This document shows, in pieces, positions 13,952 to 23,005 of a DNA stretch of 33,119 bases (positions are counted from its first letter, which is position 1; each line of letters starts with the position of its first letter). The DNA is from JAOADN01 sp046155885. Its GTDB lineage: Bacteria > Pseudomonadota > Alphaproteobacteria > Rhodobacterales > Rhodobacteraceae. The stretch lies in contig JBJXFU010000096.1 in the NCBI GenBank assembly GCA_046155885.1, forward strand, positions 1 to 33,119, read 5' to 3'. The notes beneath the pieces are model-generated. The model saw nothing but the letters and a program-made list of their open reading frames with translations. It made no database searches and was not told the DNA's origin. Made by a program: the position numbers and the translations under genes.

Positions 13952-15067
13952 GTGACGCCGCTGCAGGGCTTGAAGGTCGTTGAACTGGCCCGCATCCTCG
14001 CCGGCCCCTGGGCGGGGCAGACGCTGGCCGACCTCGGCGCAGAGGTGATCAAGGTCGAGGCGCCCGAAGGCGACGACACCCGCCGCTGGGGCCCGCCCTT
14101 CATCGAAAGGCCCGGACCCGGGGGCACCGACCGCAGCGCCGCCTATTTCCACGCATGCAACCGGGGCAAGACCTCGGTCATCGCCGATCTCCGCACCCAG
14201 GAAGGCCAGGCGCTGGTCCGCGACCTGGTCCGGGACGCCGACATCCTGATCGAGAACTTCAAGGTCGGCGGGCTGGCGAAGTACGGGCTCGACTGGGAAA
14301 GCCTGAAAGCCGTCAAACCGCGCCTCATCTACTGCTCGATCACCGGCTTCGGTCAGGATGGCCCCTACGCGCCGCGCGCCGGCTACGACTATGTGATCCA
14401 GGGCATGTCGGGGCTGATGTCGGTGACGGGCGAACCGGACGGCCAGCCGCAGAAGGCGGGCGTGGCGGTGGCCGACATCTTCACCGGCATCTACGCGGTG
14501 GCGGCGATCCTGGCCGCCGTCCACCAGCGGCAGACCACGGGGCGGGGGCAATGGATCGACATGTCGCTGCTCGACGTGGCGACCTCCGTCATGGCGAACC
14601 AGGCGATGAACTACCTCGCCACCGGCAAGACCCCGGGCCGGATCGGCAACGCCCACCAGAACCTCGTCCCCTACGCCGTCTTCGACTGCGCCGACGGCTG
14701 GATCATCCTGGCCACCGGCAATGACGGCCAGTACCGCAAGCTCTGCGCCATTCTCGGCCTGCCCGACCTGGCCGAGGCGCCGCGCTTCCTGGCCAACGCC
14801 GACCGGATCGCCAACCGGGTCGAGCTGACGGCGATGATCACCGCAAGGACGAAGGGCTGGACGAAGTCCGCGCTTCTGGCCGCCTGCGAGCATCAGGGGG
14901 TGCCGGCCGGGCCGATCAACGACCTGTCCGAGGTTTTCGCCGACCCGCAGGTGATCGCGCGTGGCCTCAGGATCGCACCCGAAGGTGTGCCGGGCGTCCG
15001 TTCGCCCTTCCGGTTCTCCGACGCGGAACTGGCACTGGGCAAGGCCGCGCCGAAGCTCGGCGGCTAA
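13952..15067 (+). CDS. CaiB/BaiF family (class III) CoA transferase
   Basis: The 371-residue protein opens with the family N-terminus LKVVELARILAGPWAGQTLADLGAEVIKVE-type sequence (residues 7-36). It has the conserved catalytic Asp175 in GVAVADIFTG, which forms the acyl anhydride and CoA thioester intermediates, and the downstream GQWIDMSLLD segment. Members move CoA between carboxylic acids (formyl-CoA, succinyl-CoA, carnitine-CoA and others); the substrate here is unknown. The start is GTG at 13952, six bases after the dsbA-like stop. No acyl-CoA dehydrogenase, hydratase or other pathway gene is nearby, so the context gives no substrate hint. Confidence 0.92.
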   Translation: MTPLQGLKVVELARILAGPWAGQTLADLGAEVIKVEAPEGDDTRRWGPPFIERPGPGGTDRSAAYFHACNRGKTSVIADLRTQEGQALVRDLVRDADILIENFKVGGLAKYGLDWESLKAVKPRLIYCSITGFGQDGPYAPRAGYDYVIQGMSGLMSVTGEPDGQPQKAGVAVADIFTGIYAVAAILAAVHQRQTTGRGQWIDMSLLDVATSVMANQAMNYLATGKTPGRIGNAHQNLVPYAVFDCADGWIILATGNDGQYRKLCAILGLPDLAEAPRFLANADRIANRVELTAMITARTKGWTKSALLAACEHQGVPAGPINDLSEVFADPQVIARGLRIAPEGVPGVRSPFRFSDAELALGKAAPKLGG

Positions 15068-15183
15068 CTGGCGGGAGCCGGTACCGGGCCGCTCCGTCCC
15101 CCGCCCCGCACCGCTCGGAAATCGTTGCGCCGCCCCCGCCCCCGTGCCAGCATCGGTGCAACCGACATCGGTGGAGGCGAGTC

Positions 15184-18100
15184 ATGACGGGTCACATTCG
15201 CGGCCTTCTGGCACTGGCCTTCGGCGGCATCGCTCTGGCGGCGGCGCTCGCCCCGGCGCCCGCCGCGGCGCAGGACCGGACCTATGTTCCCGACCGGCGG
15301 ATCGTGCTGACGCAGGATCTCGACTTCCCCGGCGCCGACCTCACGCAGATTTTCGACACCACGCTCGATGCCTGCGAACAGGCCTGCCTCGCCGACCGCC
15401 GCTGCACCGCCTTTACCTTCAATTCCCGTTCGAACTCCTGCTTCCCGAAATCCTCGGTCTCGGGCCAGGACCCCTATCTGGGCGCCTTTTCCGGCTGGGT
15501 GCGAAACACCGCCACCGACGTGACCGCCGCAGCGGCGCGGCGCGCGGCCGACCTGTCGTTCCTGTCGGATGCGGACTTCGACGCGGCGCTGACGCAGGCG
15601 CGGGGCCTGGCCAACGAACACATCACCGGCGACGGGACGGCCGAAGACCTGCTTGCCGCCGCCGTGACAGCGCGGTCGGACGGCGACCTTCTCACCGCCT
15701 CGCGGTTCCAGGGCGCCGCGCTCAACCTGACCGACGCCGCCGACCAGTGGGTCGAATACGCCCAGCTCTTGCTGGACATCCCCGACCCCAGCGCCGACGT
15801 GCGGCTGGGCTACGCAGGCCGCGCCATATCGGCGACCGTCAACGCCTACCTGCGCACCGACGCCCCCGCCATCCGCGCCTCGGCGCTCGCGGTCATGGGC
15901 CGGGCGCTTGACGGCAGCGGACGCGGCGCCACGATCATCCCCGCGCTCCGCCTCGCGCAATCCTTCCAGCCCCGCGACGACACCGCCGCCGCGCTCGACG
16001 ACGCCATCGGCAAGTACGGCTTCCGCATCGAGGACACCCGCGCCGAAAGCGACAGCGCCAACCCGCGCATCTGCGCCGTCTTCAACCAGGATCTGGTGAA
16101 GGCCGGCGTGGACTATGCGACGTTCCTGAAACTTCCGGCCGCGAACCTGTCCGTCGAACCCTCGGACCGTGAAATCTGCGTCGGCGGCCTGACCCACGGC
16201 GAACGCTACACCCTGACCTTCCGCGAAGGCCTGCCCGCCGCCAGCGGCGAACAGCTCGCCAAGGACACCCCCATCACCCTTTACGTCCGCGACCGCAGCC
16301 CGACTGTCAGCTTCCCCGGCCGCGCCTACATCCTGCCGCGCCTCGAAGGCAGCGGCATCCCGGTGGTGACGGTGAACGCCGCGCATCTGGATCTTTCGCT
16401 CTACAAGGTCTCGGACCGCAACCTGATCCGCACTATGCAGGACGACAACTTCGGCCGCCCGCTCGACTACTGGGCGGTCGAGGAACTGCAGTCGAACGTG
16501 TCCGAAAAGCTCTGGTCCGGCACCGCCGACACCGGGGCCGAGGTGAACCGGGACATCACCACCCGCCTGCCGCTCGACGGCGTCATCGGCGCCCTGACGC
16601 CCGGCGTCTATGCGCTGCAAGCGGCGATCCCGGGCAAGGACCCCTACGAAAACCCGCCCGCCACGCAGTGGTTCGTGATCTCCGACCTCGGGCTGACCAC
16701 CCTGACCGGCACCGACGGCGTGCATGTCTTCGCCCGCTCGCTGGCCTCGGCCGCCGCCGTGCCCGGCGTCACCGTCACCCTGGTCAACCGCGCCAACGCC
16801 GTCATCGGCACCGCAACGACCGACGACCGGGGATACGCGCTTTTCGACGCCGCGCTCACCTCCGGCATTGGCGGCTCGTCCCCGGCGCTTCTCACCGCCG
16901 CGCTGGCCGACGACTATTCCTTCATCGCGCTGACCGACCCGGAATTCGACCTCTCGGACCGCGGCGTGGCGGGGCGCGAGGCGGCGCCGCCCATCGACCT
17001 GTTCCTCTCCACCGACCGCGGCGCCTATCGCGCGGGCGAAACGGTGAACGCCACGCTGCTGGCCCGCGACCCCAAGCTTGACGCCATCGAAGGCCTGCCC
17101 CTGACCGTGCGCCTCATGCGCCCCGACGGGGTGGAATACAGCCGCACCCTGGCCTCCGGCGCGGGGGCGGGCGGCTACGCCGTCTCGGCCCCGCTCGGCG
17201 GCTCCGCCCCGCGCGGGACCTGGCGGATCGAGGCCTTTGTCGAGGATGATCGCCTGCTTGCCTCGCAGACCTTCCTGGTCGAGGATTTCCTGCCCGAGCG
17301 CATCGACTTCACCCTGACCCTTCCTGACCGGGCCCTGAGCATGGCCGACACCGCTGAAATCGGCATCGCCGCGAAGTACCTCTTCGGCGCACCGGGCGCC
17401 GACCTGGCCATCGAAGGCGACTACCGCCTCTCGGCAGCCTCTGGCCTCGACACCTTCCCCGGCTACAGCTTCGGCAAGTACGACGACCCCTTCTCGCACT
17501 GGTCCGACGGCATCGCCGACGCGGGCGTGACCGACGCGGACGGCAATGCCACGCTTTACGTCACGCTTCCCGATCTTGGCCCGCAGGCCAACCGCCCGGT
17601 CGAGGCGCGCTTCGCGGTGCGGCTCAAGGAGGGCTCCGGCCGCCCGGTCGAACGCCGCATTGCGAAAACCATCCTTCCCGCCGTACCCGTGGTCGGCATT
17701 CGGGCCGCCTCCGGGGGCGACACCGTCGCCGAAAACGGCGCGGCGGCCTTCGACCTGATTGCCGTGGGGCCGGACGGCAAGGCCACCGACGCACCCGTCC
17801 ACTGGGTGATCAACCGGCTGGAAACCAACTACCAGTGGTACTCCCTTTACGGCTCCTGGAACTGGGAGGTTACGACCACCCGGCAACGCGTCGCCGCGGG
17901 CGACATCACGCTTGCCGCCGCCGGCCCCACCCGCGTCAGCGCGCCGGTCAAGTGGGGCAACTACGAAATCGTCGTCGAAACCACCGGCGACACCTACGCC
18001 GCCTCGTCGCGCGAATTCTATGCGGGCTGGTACGTCCCGGTGGACGCCTCCGAAACGCCGGACACGCTGGACCTGTCGCTCGACAAGCCCGCCTACCGCC

Positions 18101-20664
18101 CGGGCGACACCGCGACCGTCCGCCTCGTCCCCCGCGCGGCGGGCGTGGCGCTGGTCACGGTCGTGTCGAACCACCTGATCGACCAGAGGGCCGTGCCGGT
18201 GAAGGAAGGCGAAAACCTGATCACCCTGCCCGTCACCGATGCCTGGGGCGCGGGCGCCTATGTCACCGCCTCGGTCATCCGGCCGCTTCAGGGCGAACCC
18301 TCGCGCCTGCCCGCCCGGTCGCTCGGCCTCTCCTACGCGCCGGTCGATCCCGGCGAGCGCAAGCTGGCGGCAGCCTTCGAGGGGCCTGACCAGTCCGACC
18401 CACGCGCCCCCCTGCCGGTCGCGCTGAAGGTCGCGGGCGTGAAGCCCGGCGATACCGCCTGGGCCACCATCGCGGCGGTGGATGTGGGCATCCTCAACCT
18501 CACCGGCTTCGCCCCGCCCGACCCCGAAGGCTGGTACTTCGGCCAGCGCCGCCTCGGCATCGGCATCCGCGACGTCTATGGCCGCCTGATCGACGGGCGG
18601 AACGGCGCGATGGGCACCGTCCGCTCGGGCGGCGACGCCGGGGCAGGCCAGCGCACGCAGGCGCCCCCGCCCACCGAGGAACTGGTCGCCTATTTCTCCG
18701 GCCCCGTTCAGGTCGGCGCCGACGGTTATGCCCGCACCGAATTCCAGATGCCGTCCTTCAACGGCACCGTGAAGCTGATGGCCGTCGTCTGGTCGAAGAC
18801 CGGCGTCGGCCAGGCGCAGAAGGACGTGCTGGTCCGCGACCCGGTCGTGGTCACGGCATCGGTTCCCCGCTTCCTCTCACCCGGCGACTCGTCCCGCCTG
18901 CTCCTCGAAATCGTCCACGCCACCGGCCCCTCGGGGCGCATGGGGCTTGACGTGACCGCCGAGGGGCTGACGCTCGGCACCGGCCCCTCGGGGGTGGACC
19001 TGACCGACCTCGGCAAGGCCACCGTCTCGATCCCGGTCACGGCCGGGCAAGACGAAGGCGACGAAACCATCCGCGTCGCGCTGACCACCCCGGACGGCAA
19101 GCAACTGGTCAAGTCCCTGACCATCCCCGTCCGCTCCAGCGACCCCGTGATCGCCCGCAAGTCCCGCTTCGACCTGGCGGCGGGCAAATCCTTCACTCTC
19201 GACGGCAACGTCTTCGCGGGCCTCCGCGCCGGGTCGGCCTCGGCCACCGTCGCGGTCGGCCCGATCGCCCGCTTCGACGCCCCCGGCATCCTCGCCACGC
19301 TCGACCGCTACCCCTACGGCTGCACCGAGCAACTGACCTCCAAGGCCCTGCCGCTGCTCTACTTCGGGCAGGTCGCCACCGCGATGGGCCTGGAAGACGA
19401 CAACCTGATCGGCACCCGCGTCGACGAATCCATCGCCCAGATCCTGCTCAACCAGTCCCCGAACGGCGCCTTCGGCCTCTGGCAGCCGGACTCGGGCGAC
19501 TTCTGGCTCGATGCCTTCGTCACCGACTTCCTGTCGCGCGCCCGGGCCACCGGCCACACGGTCCCCGACACCGCCTTCCGCAACGCGCTCGACAACCTCA
19601 GGAACCAGGTGAACTACGCCCCCGACTTCGACGCGGGCGGCGGCGACATCGCCTATGCGCTGATGGTCCTGGCCCGCGAAGGCGCTGCCGCCATCGGTGA
19701 CCTGCGCTACTACGCCGACGTCAAGGGCGACGCCTTCGACACCCCCATCGCGGCCGCCCAGCTTGGCGCGGCACTCGCCTCTTACGGCGACCAGATCCGC
19801 GCCGACGCGATGTTCGCCCGCGCCGCGACGCTGATCGCCACGCGCCTGACCACGCCCGAGGCGCAGATCCTCCGCGCCGACTACGGCACCAACCTGCGCG
19901 ACGCCACCGCGCTGCTGGCGCTCGCCTCCGAAGCGGGCTCGACCGTCGCAGAAGACGGCCGGCTGGGCGAGGCGGTGGCCTCCGGCCTCGCCACCCGGTC
20001 CCTTTCCACGCAGGAAGCGACCTGGGCCCTTCTGGCCACCCGCGCGCTGATCGACCGCCCCGGCGCCGAAGGCTTCACCCTGAACGGCACCGCCGTCACC
20101 GGCCCCTTCGTCCGTGTGCTCGACGCCGCAACGCTCGCCGCCCCGCAGATGGTGACGAACGGCACCAACCGCAGCCAGACCCTGACGCTGACCACCTTCG
20201 GTGTGCCGACCGAGCCGGAACCGGCCGACGGCAACGGCTACACCATCACCCGCCACTGGTACACGCTGGAGGGAGCCGAGGTGGACCCGGCTTCCGTCAG
20301 GCAAGGCACCCGCCTTGTCGCCGTGGTGGACGTGACCCCTTATGCCGGGGGCGAGGCGCGGCTGATCATCGACGATCCCCTTCCAGCGGGGTTCGAGATC
20401 GACAACCCCAACCTCCTGCAGGCGGGCGACATCGCGGCACTCGACTGGCTCACCACGGTCGAGGGGACGCGGATGACCGAGTTCCGCCAGGACCGCTTCC
20501 TGGCGGCCGTGGACTGGTACGGATCGCAGCCCTTCCGCCTCGCCTACATCGTCCGCGCCATCTCTCCGGGGGTGTTCCACCTTCCGGCGGCGACGGTGAT
20601 GGACATGTACCGCCCCGACTACCGGGCCCGGACGGCGGCGGGGACGGTAACGGTGACGGAGTGA
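15184..20664 (+). CDS. Bacterial alpha-2-macroglobulin with N-terminal PAN/apple domain
   Basis: This 1826-residue exported protein (signal peptide to about AAAQ, residue 30) is a protease trap of the YfhM/ECAM type. After the signal comes a PAN/apple module with Cys64, Cys68, Cys74 and Cys86, then macroglobulin-type beta domains including the DRGAYRAGETV element. A Gly/Ala/Pro/Gln-rich linker near 1140-1165 sits where a bait region would be expected. The thioester motif is intact (Cys1380-Thr-Glu-Gln1383 in PYGCTEQLTSK) within the helical thioester domain. Unlike E. coli YfhM there is no lipobox cysteine, so it should be soluble in the periplasm. It is followed by a PBP1C gene, its usual partner. 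GGAGG precedes the ATG. Confidence 0.94.
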   Translation: MTGHIRGLLALAFGGIALAAALAPAPAAAQDRTYVPDRRIVLTQDLDFPGADLTQIFDTTLDACEQACLADRRCTAFTFNSRSNSCFPKSSVSGQDPYLGAFSGWVRNTATDVTAAAARRAADLSFLSDADFDAALTQARGLANEHITGDGTAEDLLAAAVTARSDGDLLTASRFQGAALNLTDAADQWVEYAQLLLDIPDPSADVRLGYAGRAISATVNAYLRTDAPAIRASALAVMGRALDGSGRGATIIPALRLAQSFQPRDDTAAALDDAIGKYGFRIEDTRAESDSANPRICAVFNQDLVKAGVDYATFLKLPAANLSVEPSDREICVGGLTHGERYTLTFREGLPAASGEQLAKDTPITLYVRDRSPTVSFPGRAYILPRLEGSGIPVVTVNAAHLDLSLYKVSDRNLIRTMQDDNFGRPLDYWAVEELQSNVSEKLWSGTADTGAEVNRDITTRLPLDGVIGALTPGVYALQAAIPGKDPYENPPATQWFVISDLGLTTLTGTDGVHVFARSLASAAAVPGVTVTLVNRANAVIGTATTDDRGYALFDAALTSGIGGSSPALLTAALADDYSFIALTDPEFDLSDRGVAGREAAPPIDLFLSTDRGAYRAGETVNATLLARDPKLDAIEGLPLTVRLMRPDGVEYSRTLASGAGAGGYAVSAPLGGSAPRGTWRIEAFVEDDRLLASQTFLVEDFLPERIDFTLTLPDRALSMADTAEIGIAAKYLFGAPGADLAIEGDYRLSAASGLDTFPGYSFGKYDDPFSHWSDGIADAGVTDADGNATLYVTLPDLGPQANRPVEARFAVRLKEGSGRPVERRIAKTILPAVPVVGIRAASGGDTVAENGAAAFDLIAVGPDGKATDAPVHWVINRLETNYQWYSLYGSWNWEVTTTRQRVAAGDITLAAAGPTRVSAPVKWGNYEIVVETTGDTYAASSREFYAGWYVPVDASETPDTLDLSLDKPAYRPGDTATVRLVPRAAGVALVTVVSNHLIDQRAVPVKEGENLITLPVTDAWGAGAYVTASVIRPLQGEPSRLPARSLGLSYAPVDPGERKLAAAFEGPDQSDPRAPLPVALKVAGVKPGDTAWATIAAVDVGILNLTGFAPPDPEGWYFGQRRLGIGIRDVYGRLIDGRNGAMGTVRSGGDAGAGQRTQAPPPTEELVAYFSGPVQVGADGYARTEFQMPSFNGTVKLMAVVWSKTGVGQAQKDVLVRDPVVVTASVPRFLSPGDSSRLLLEIVHATGPSGRMGLDVTAEGLTLGTGPSGVDLTDLGKATVSIPVTAGQDEGDETIRVALTTPDGKQLVKSLTIPVRSSDPVIARKSRFDLAAGKSFTLDGNVFAGLRAGSASATVAVGPIARFDAPGILATLDRYPYGCTEQLTSKALPLLYFGQVATAMGLEDDNLIGTRVDESIAQILLNQSPNGAFGLWQPDSGDFWLDAFVTDFLSRARATGHTVPDTAFRNALDNLRNQVNYAPDFDAGGGDIAYALMVLAREGAAAIGDLRYYADVKGDAFDTPIAAAQLGAALASYGDQIRADAMFARAATLIATRLTTPEAQILRADYGTNLRDATALLALASEAGSTVAEDGRLGEAVASGLATRSLSTQEATWALLATRALIDRPGAEGFTLNGTAVTGPFVRVLDAATLAAPQMVTNGTNRSQTLTLTTFGVPTEPEPADGNGYTITRHWYTLEGAEVDPASVRQGTRLVAVVDVTPYAGGEARLIIDDPLPAGFEIDNPNLLQAGDIAALDWLTTVEGTRMTEFRQDRFLAAVDWYGSQPFRLAYIVRAISPGVFHLPAATVMDMYRPDYRARTAAGTVTVTE

Positions 20665-20970
20665 GTTGCGGCCGGACCCAGTGGCGCGACGCGGTACTTG
20701 GCAGGGGCACGTGACCCTGCCAACGCACAGCGGTGACGCATTCCGCCCGGTCGCTTCAGGCGATCCGGACAGCGCATGCCTGCCCCTTGGCAGGCGCTCC
20801 GCACCCGCCCAGGCAGGCGCCACCCTCTCGGGGTCTTGGGCTGAGGGGCCTCCGGATCACGCCGTCCCGCATGAGCCGGGAAAACGCGATGCGTTTCCTT
20901 GTCCGGCTCAGGGGCGCGTTGCAAAGCATTCCACCCCGTCGCAGCTACTGAACTGGCAGGGCCGTTCCAG
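20665..20970. other. 306-bp gap with several hairpins between the macroglobulin and PBP1C genes
   Basis: I see no convincing gene here. Three inverted repeats stand out: 20698-20706 with 20715-20723 (9 bp, loop containing CACGTG), 20778-20784 with 20789-20795 (7 bp, CCTT loop), and a long one at 20872-20910. The first may terminate the macroglobulin transcript. GGCAGGCGC occurs twice (20789-20797 and about 20 bp later). Confidence 0.6.
20872..20910. repeat. Compound inverted repeat upstream of the PBP1C gene
   Basis: The outer arms TGAGCCGG (20872-20879) and CCGGCTCA (20903-20910) are perfect. Inside them, GGAAAACGC (20879-20887) pairs with GCGTTTCC (20891-20898) with one bulged A around a GAT loop. 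It ends 60 bp before the PBP1C start and could be a leader structure, operator or repeat element. Confidence 0.55.
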
Positions 20971-23001
20971 ATGAGGTTCGCCCCCCTCCTCCTCGCCGCT
21001 CTCCTCTTCCTCGCCGCCCTCGCCCGCGACCGCCTCGATGCCTGGATCGACGCCACGCACCTCCCCCCCCTCGCCATCCCCACCTCCACCGAAGTCCGCG
21101 CCCGCGACGGCAGCCTGCTGCGCGCCTTCACCGTGGCGGGCGGCCGCTGGCGGATGGAACCGGGCGAGGTGGACCCCGGCTTCCTGAAGATGCTCGTCGC
21201 CTACGAAGACCGCCGCTTCTACTCGCACCACGGCATCGACCCCCTCGCCCTTCTCCGCGCCGCCGCGCAGGCCGCCTGGGACGGCCGCATCGTCTCGGGC
21301 GGCTCGACCCTGACGATGCAGACCGCCCGTCTGCTCGAGGACTCAGGCACCGGCCACCTTTCCGGCAAGCTCCGCCAAATGCGCGTGGCCCTCGCCCTCG
21401 AACGGCGGCTGACGAAAGACCAGATCCTTTCCCTCTACCTCCGCCTCGCCCCCTATGGCGGCAATGTCGAAGGCGTCCGTGCCGCATCCCTGACCTGGTT
21501 CGGCAAGGAACCCCGCCGCCTGACCCCGGCGGAAGCCGCGCTTCTCGTCGCCATCCCGCAATCCCCCGAAGCCCGCCGCCCCGACCGTTCCGATGGCCTC
21601 GCCGCCGAAGCCCGCGCCCGCGTCCTGCACCGGATGGAAGAGGACGGCCTCCTCGACGCCGACCGCGCGGCCGCCGCGCTCGCCGAACCCGTCCCCACCG
21701 CGCGCCAAGACTTCCCCGCCCTCGCCCCCCTCCTCGCCGAACGCCTCCGCGCCGGGGAACCGCTTGCCACCACCATCCCCACCACCATCGACGCAGGCCT
21801 CCAGCGCACGCTCGAAACCCTCGCCCGCCGCGCCGTGGACCGCTCGGGCGACCGCCTTTCGGTGGCCATCCTCGTGGCCGACCACCGCACCGGGGAAATC
21901 CTCGCCTCGGTCGGATCGGCCGAATGGACCTCCGACGCCCGCGCCGGGTTCCTTGACATGACCCGCGCGCTCCGCTCGCCCGGCTCCACCCTCAAGCCTT
22001 TCGTCTACGGATTGGCTTTCGACGACGGCCTCGCCCACCCCGAAACGCTGATCGAAGACCGCCCCATCGCCTTCGGCACCTACGCGCCGCAGAACTTCGA
22101 CCGCAGCTTCCGCGGCACGATCAGCATCCGCGAAGCCCTCCAGGCCTCGCTCAACGTCCCGGTGATCAGCCTGACCGACGCGCTCGGCCCCGCCCGCCTG
22201 CTGGCCGCGCTCCGCCGCACCGGCGCCGACCCGCAGCTTCCGACCTCCGCCGAACCGGGCCTCGCCGTGGCGCTGGGGGGCCTCGGCCTCACCCTCACCG
22301 ATCTCGTGCAGGCCTACGCGGCACTGGCCCGCCTCGGTCAGCCGATCCGCCTGTCGGACCGCCCCGGCCAGGCCGCGCCCCTGCCCGGCCGCCTCTTCGG
22401 CCCGGTCGCCGCCTGGCAGGTGAACGACATCCTCGCCGGCCTCGCCCCCCCGCCGAACGCCCCCGCCAACCGGCTGGCCTACAAGACCGGCACCAGCTAC
22501 GGCCACCGCGACGCCTGGGCGGTGGGCTTCGACGGGGCCTATGTGGCGGGCGTCTGGATGGGCCGGGCCGACGGCTCGCCGGTGCCGGGCGCTTTCGGAG
22601 GGGACCTGGCCGCGCCGATCCTGTTCGAAACCTTCGGCCGGATCGAACCCGCGCTGACGCCCCTTCCCCCGCCGCCGCCCTCGACCCTGATCCTGCCCAA
22701 CGCCCGCCTGCCCCAGCCCCTGCAACGCTTCCGCCCGCGCGGCGCGGCCTTCGCCGAAGGGCGAGGCGGCCCCGAGGTCGCCTTCCCGCCCGAGGGCGCC
22801 GAGGTCGAGACCTCCGGCGCCCTGGTGCTGAAGGTCCGCGACGGCACGCCGCCCTTCACCTGGCTTCTGAACGGCGCCCCGGTCAGCCTTGCCGACCGCG
22901 CCCGCGAAATCGCCGTCGCAGCCCCGCCGAAGGGCGCGGTCCGGCTTTCGGTGATCGACGCCGAGGGGCGGGCGGCGGCGGTGACCGTGACGGTAAGGTA
23001 G
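20971..23001 (+). CDS. pbpC: Penicillin-binding protein 1C (class A)
   Basis: The 676-residue protein is membrane-anchored by an N-terminal segment (about 5-18). The GT51 domain carries catalytic Glu79 in AYEDRRFYSHHG and GGSTLTMQTARLL (110-122). The transpeptidase domain has Ser339-Thr-Leu-Lys342, SLN (393-395) and KTGTS (505-509). A C-terminal beta domain (about 596-676) matches the BiPBP_C module typical of PBP1C. PBP1C is proposed to repair murein, and its gene commonly accompanies a macroglobulin gene, as here. The start at 20971 gives the normal short cytoplasmic N-terminus. The gene is rich in CTC and GCC codons, and its stop is only 4 bp from the convergent cysQ-like gene. Confidence 0.94.
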   Translation: MRFAPLLLAALLFLAALARDRLDAWIDATHLPPLAIPTSTEVRARDGSLLRAFTVAGGRWRMEPGEVDPGFLKMLVAYEDRRFYSHHGIDPLALLRAAAQAAWDGRIVSGGSTLTMQTARLLEDSGTGHLSGKLRQMRVALALERRLTKDQILSLYLRLAPYGGNVEGVRAASLTWFGKEPRRLTPAEAALLVAIPQSPEARRPDRSDGLAAEARARVLHRMEEDGLLDADRAAAALAEPVPTARQDFPALAPLLAERLRAGEPLATTIPTTIDAGLQRTLETLARRAVDRSGDRLSVAILVADHRTGEILASVGSAEWTSDARAGFLDMTRALRSPGSTLKPFVYGLAFDDGLAHPETLIEDRPIAFGTYAPQNFDRSFRGTISIREALQASLNVPVISLTDALGPARLLAALRRTGADPQLPTSAEPGLAVALGGLGLTLTDLVQAYAALARLGQPIRLSDRPGQAAPLPGRLFGPVAAWQVNDILAGLAPPPNAPANRLAYKTGTSYGHRDAWAVGFDGAYVAGVWMGRADGSPVPGAFGGDLAAPILFETFGRIEPALTPLPPPPPSTLILPNARLPQPLQRFRPRGAAFAEGRGGPEVAFPPEGAEVETSGALVLKVRDGTPPFTWLLNGAPVSLADRAREIAVAAPPKGAVRLSVIDAEGRAAAVTVTVR

Positions 23002-23005
23002 GCGT

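Noticed and set aside
15064..18174. A very long open frame (over 1000 codons) on the minus strand inside the macroglobulin gene
   Set aside because: It is antisense to a protein with a full set of family domains, its translation is low-complexity (Gly, Arg, Val, Asp) and it matches nothing. Such frames are expected opposite GC-rich genes.
18877..20823. A roughly 650-codon minus-strand frame over the macroglobulin 3' half
   Set aside because: Same codon-mirror artefact; it runs through the hairpin after the gene and has no recognisable domain or ribosome site.
20666..20974. A 102-codon frame in the gap before pbpC
   Set aside because: No ribosome binding site, composition of chance frames, and it spans three inverted repeats.
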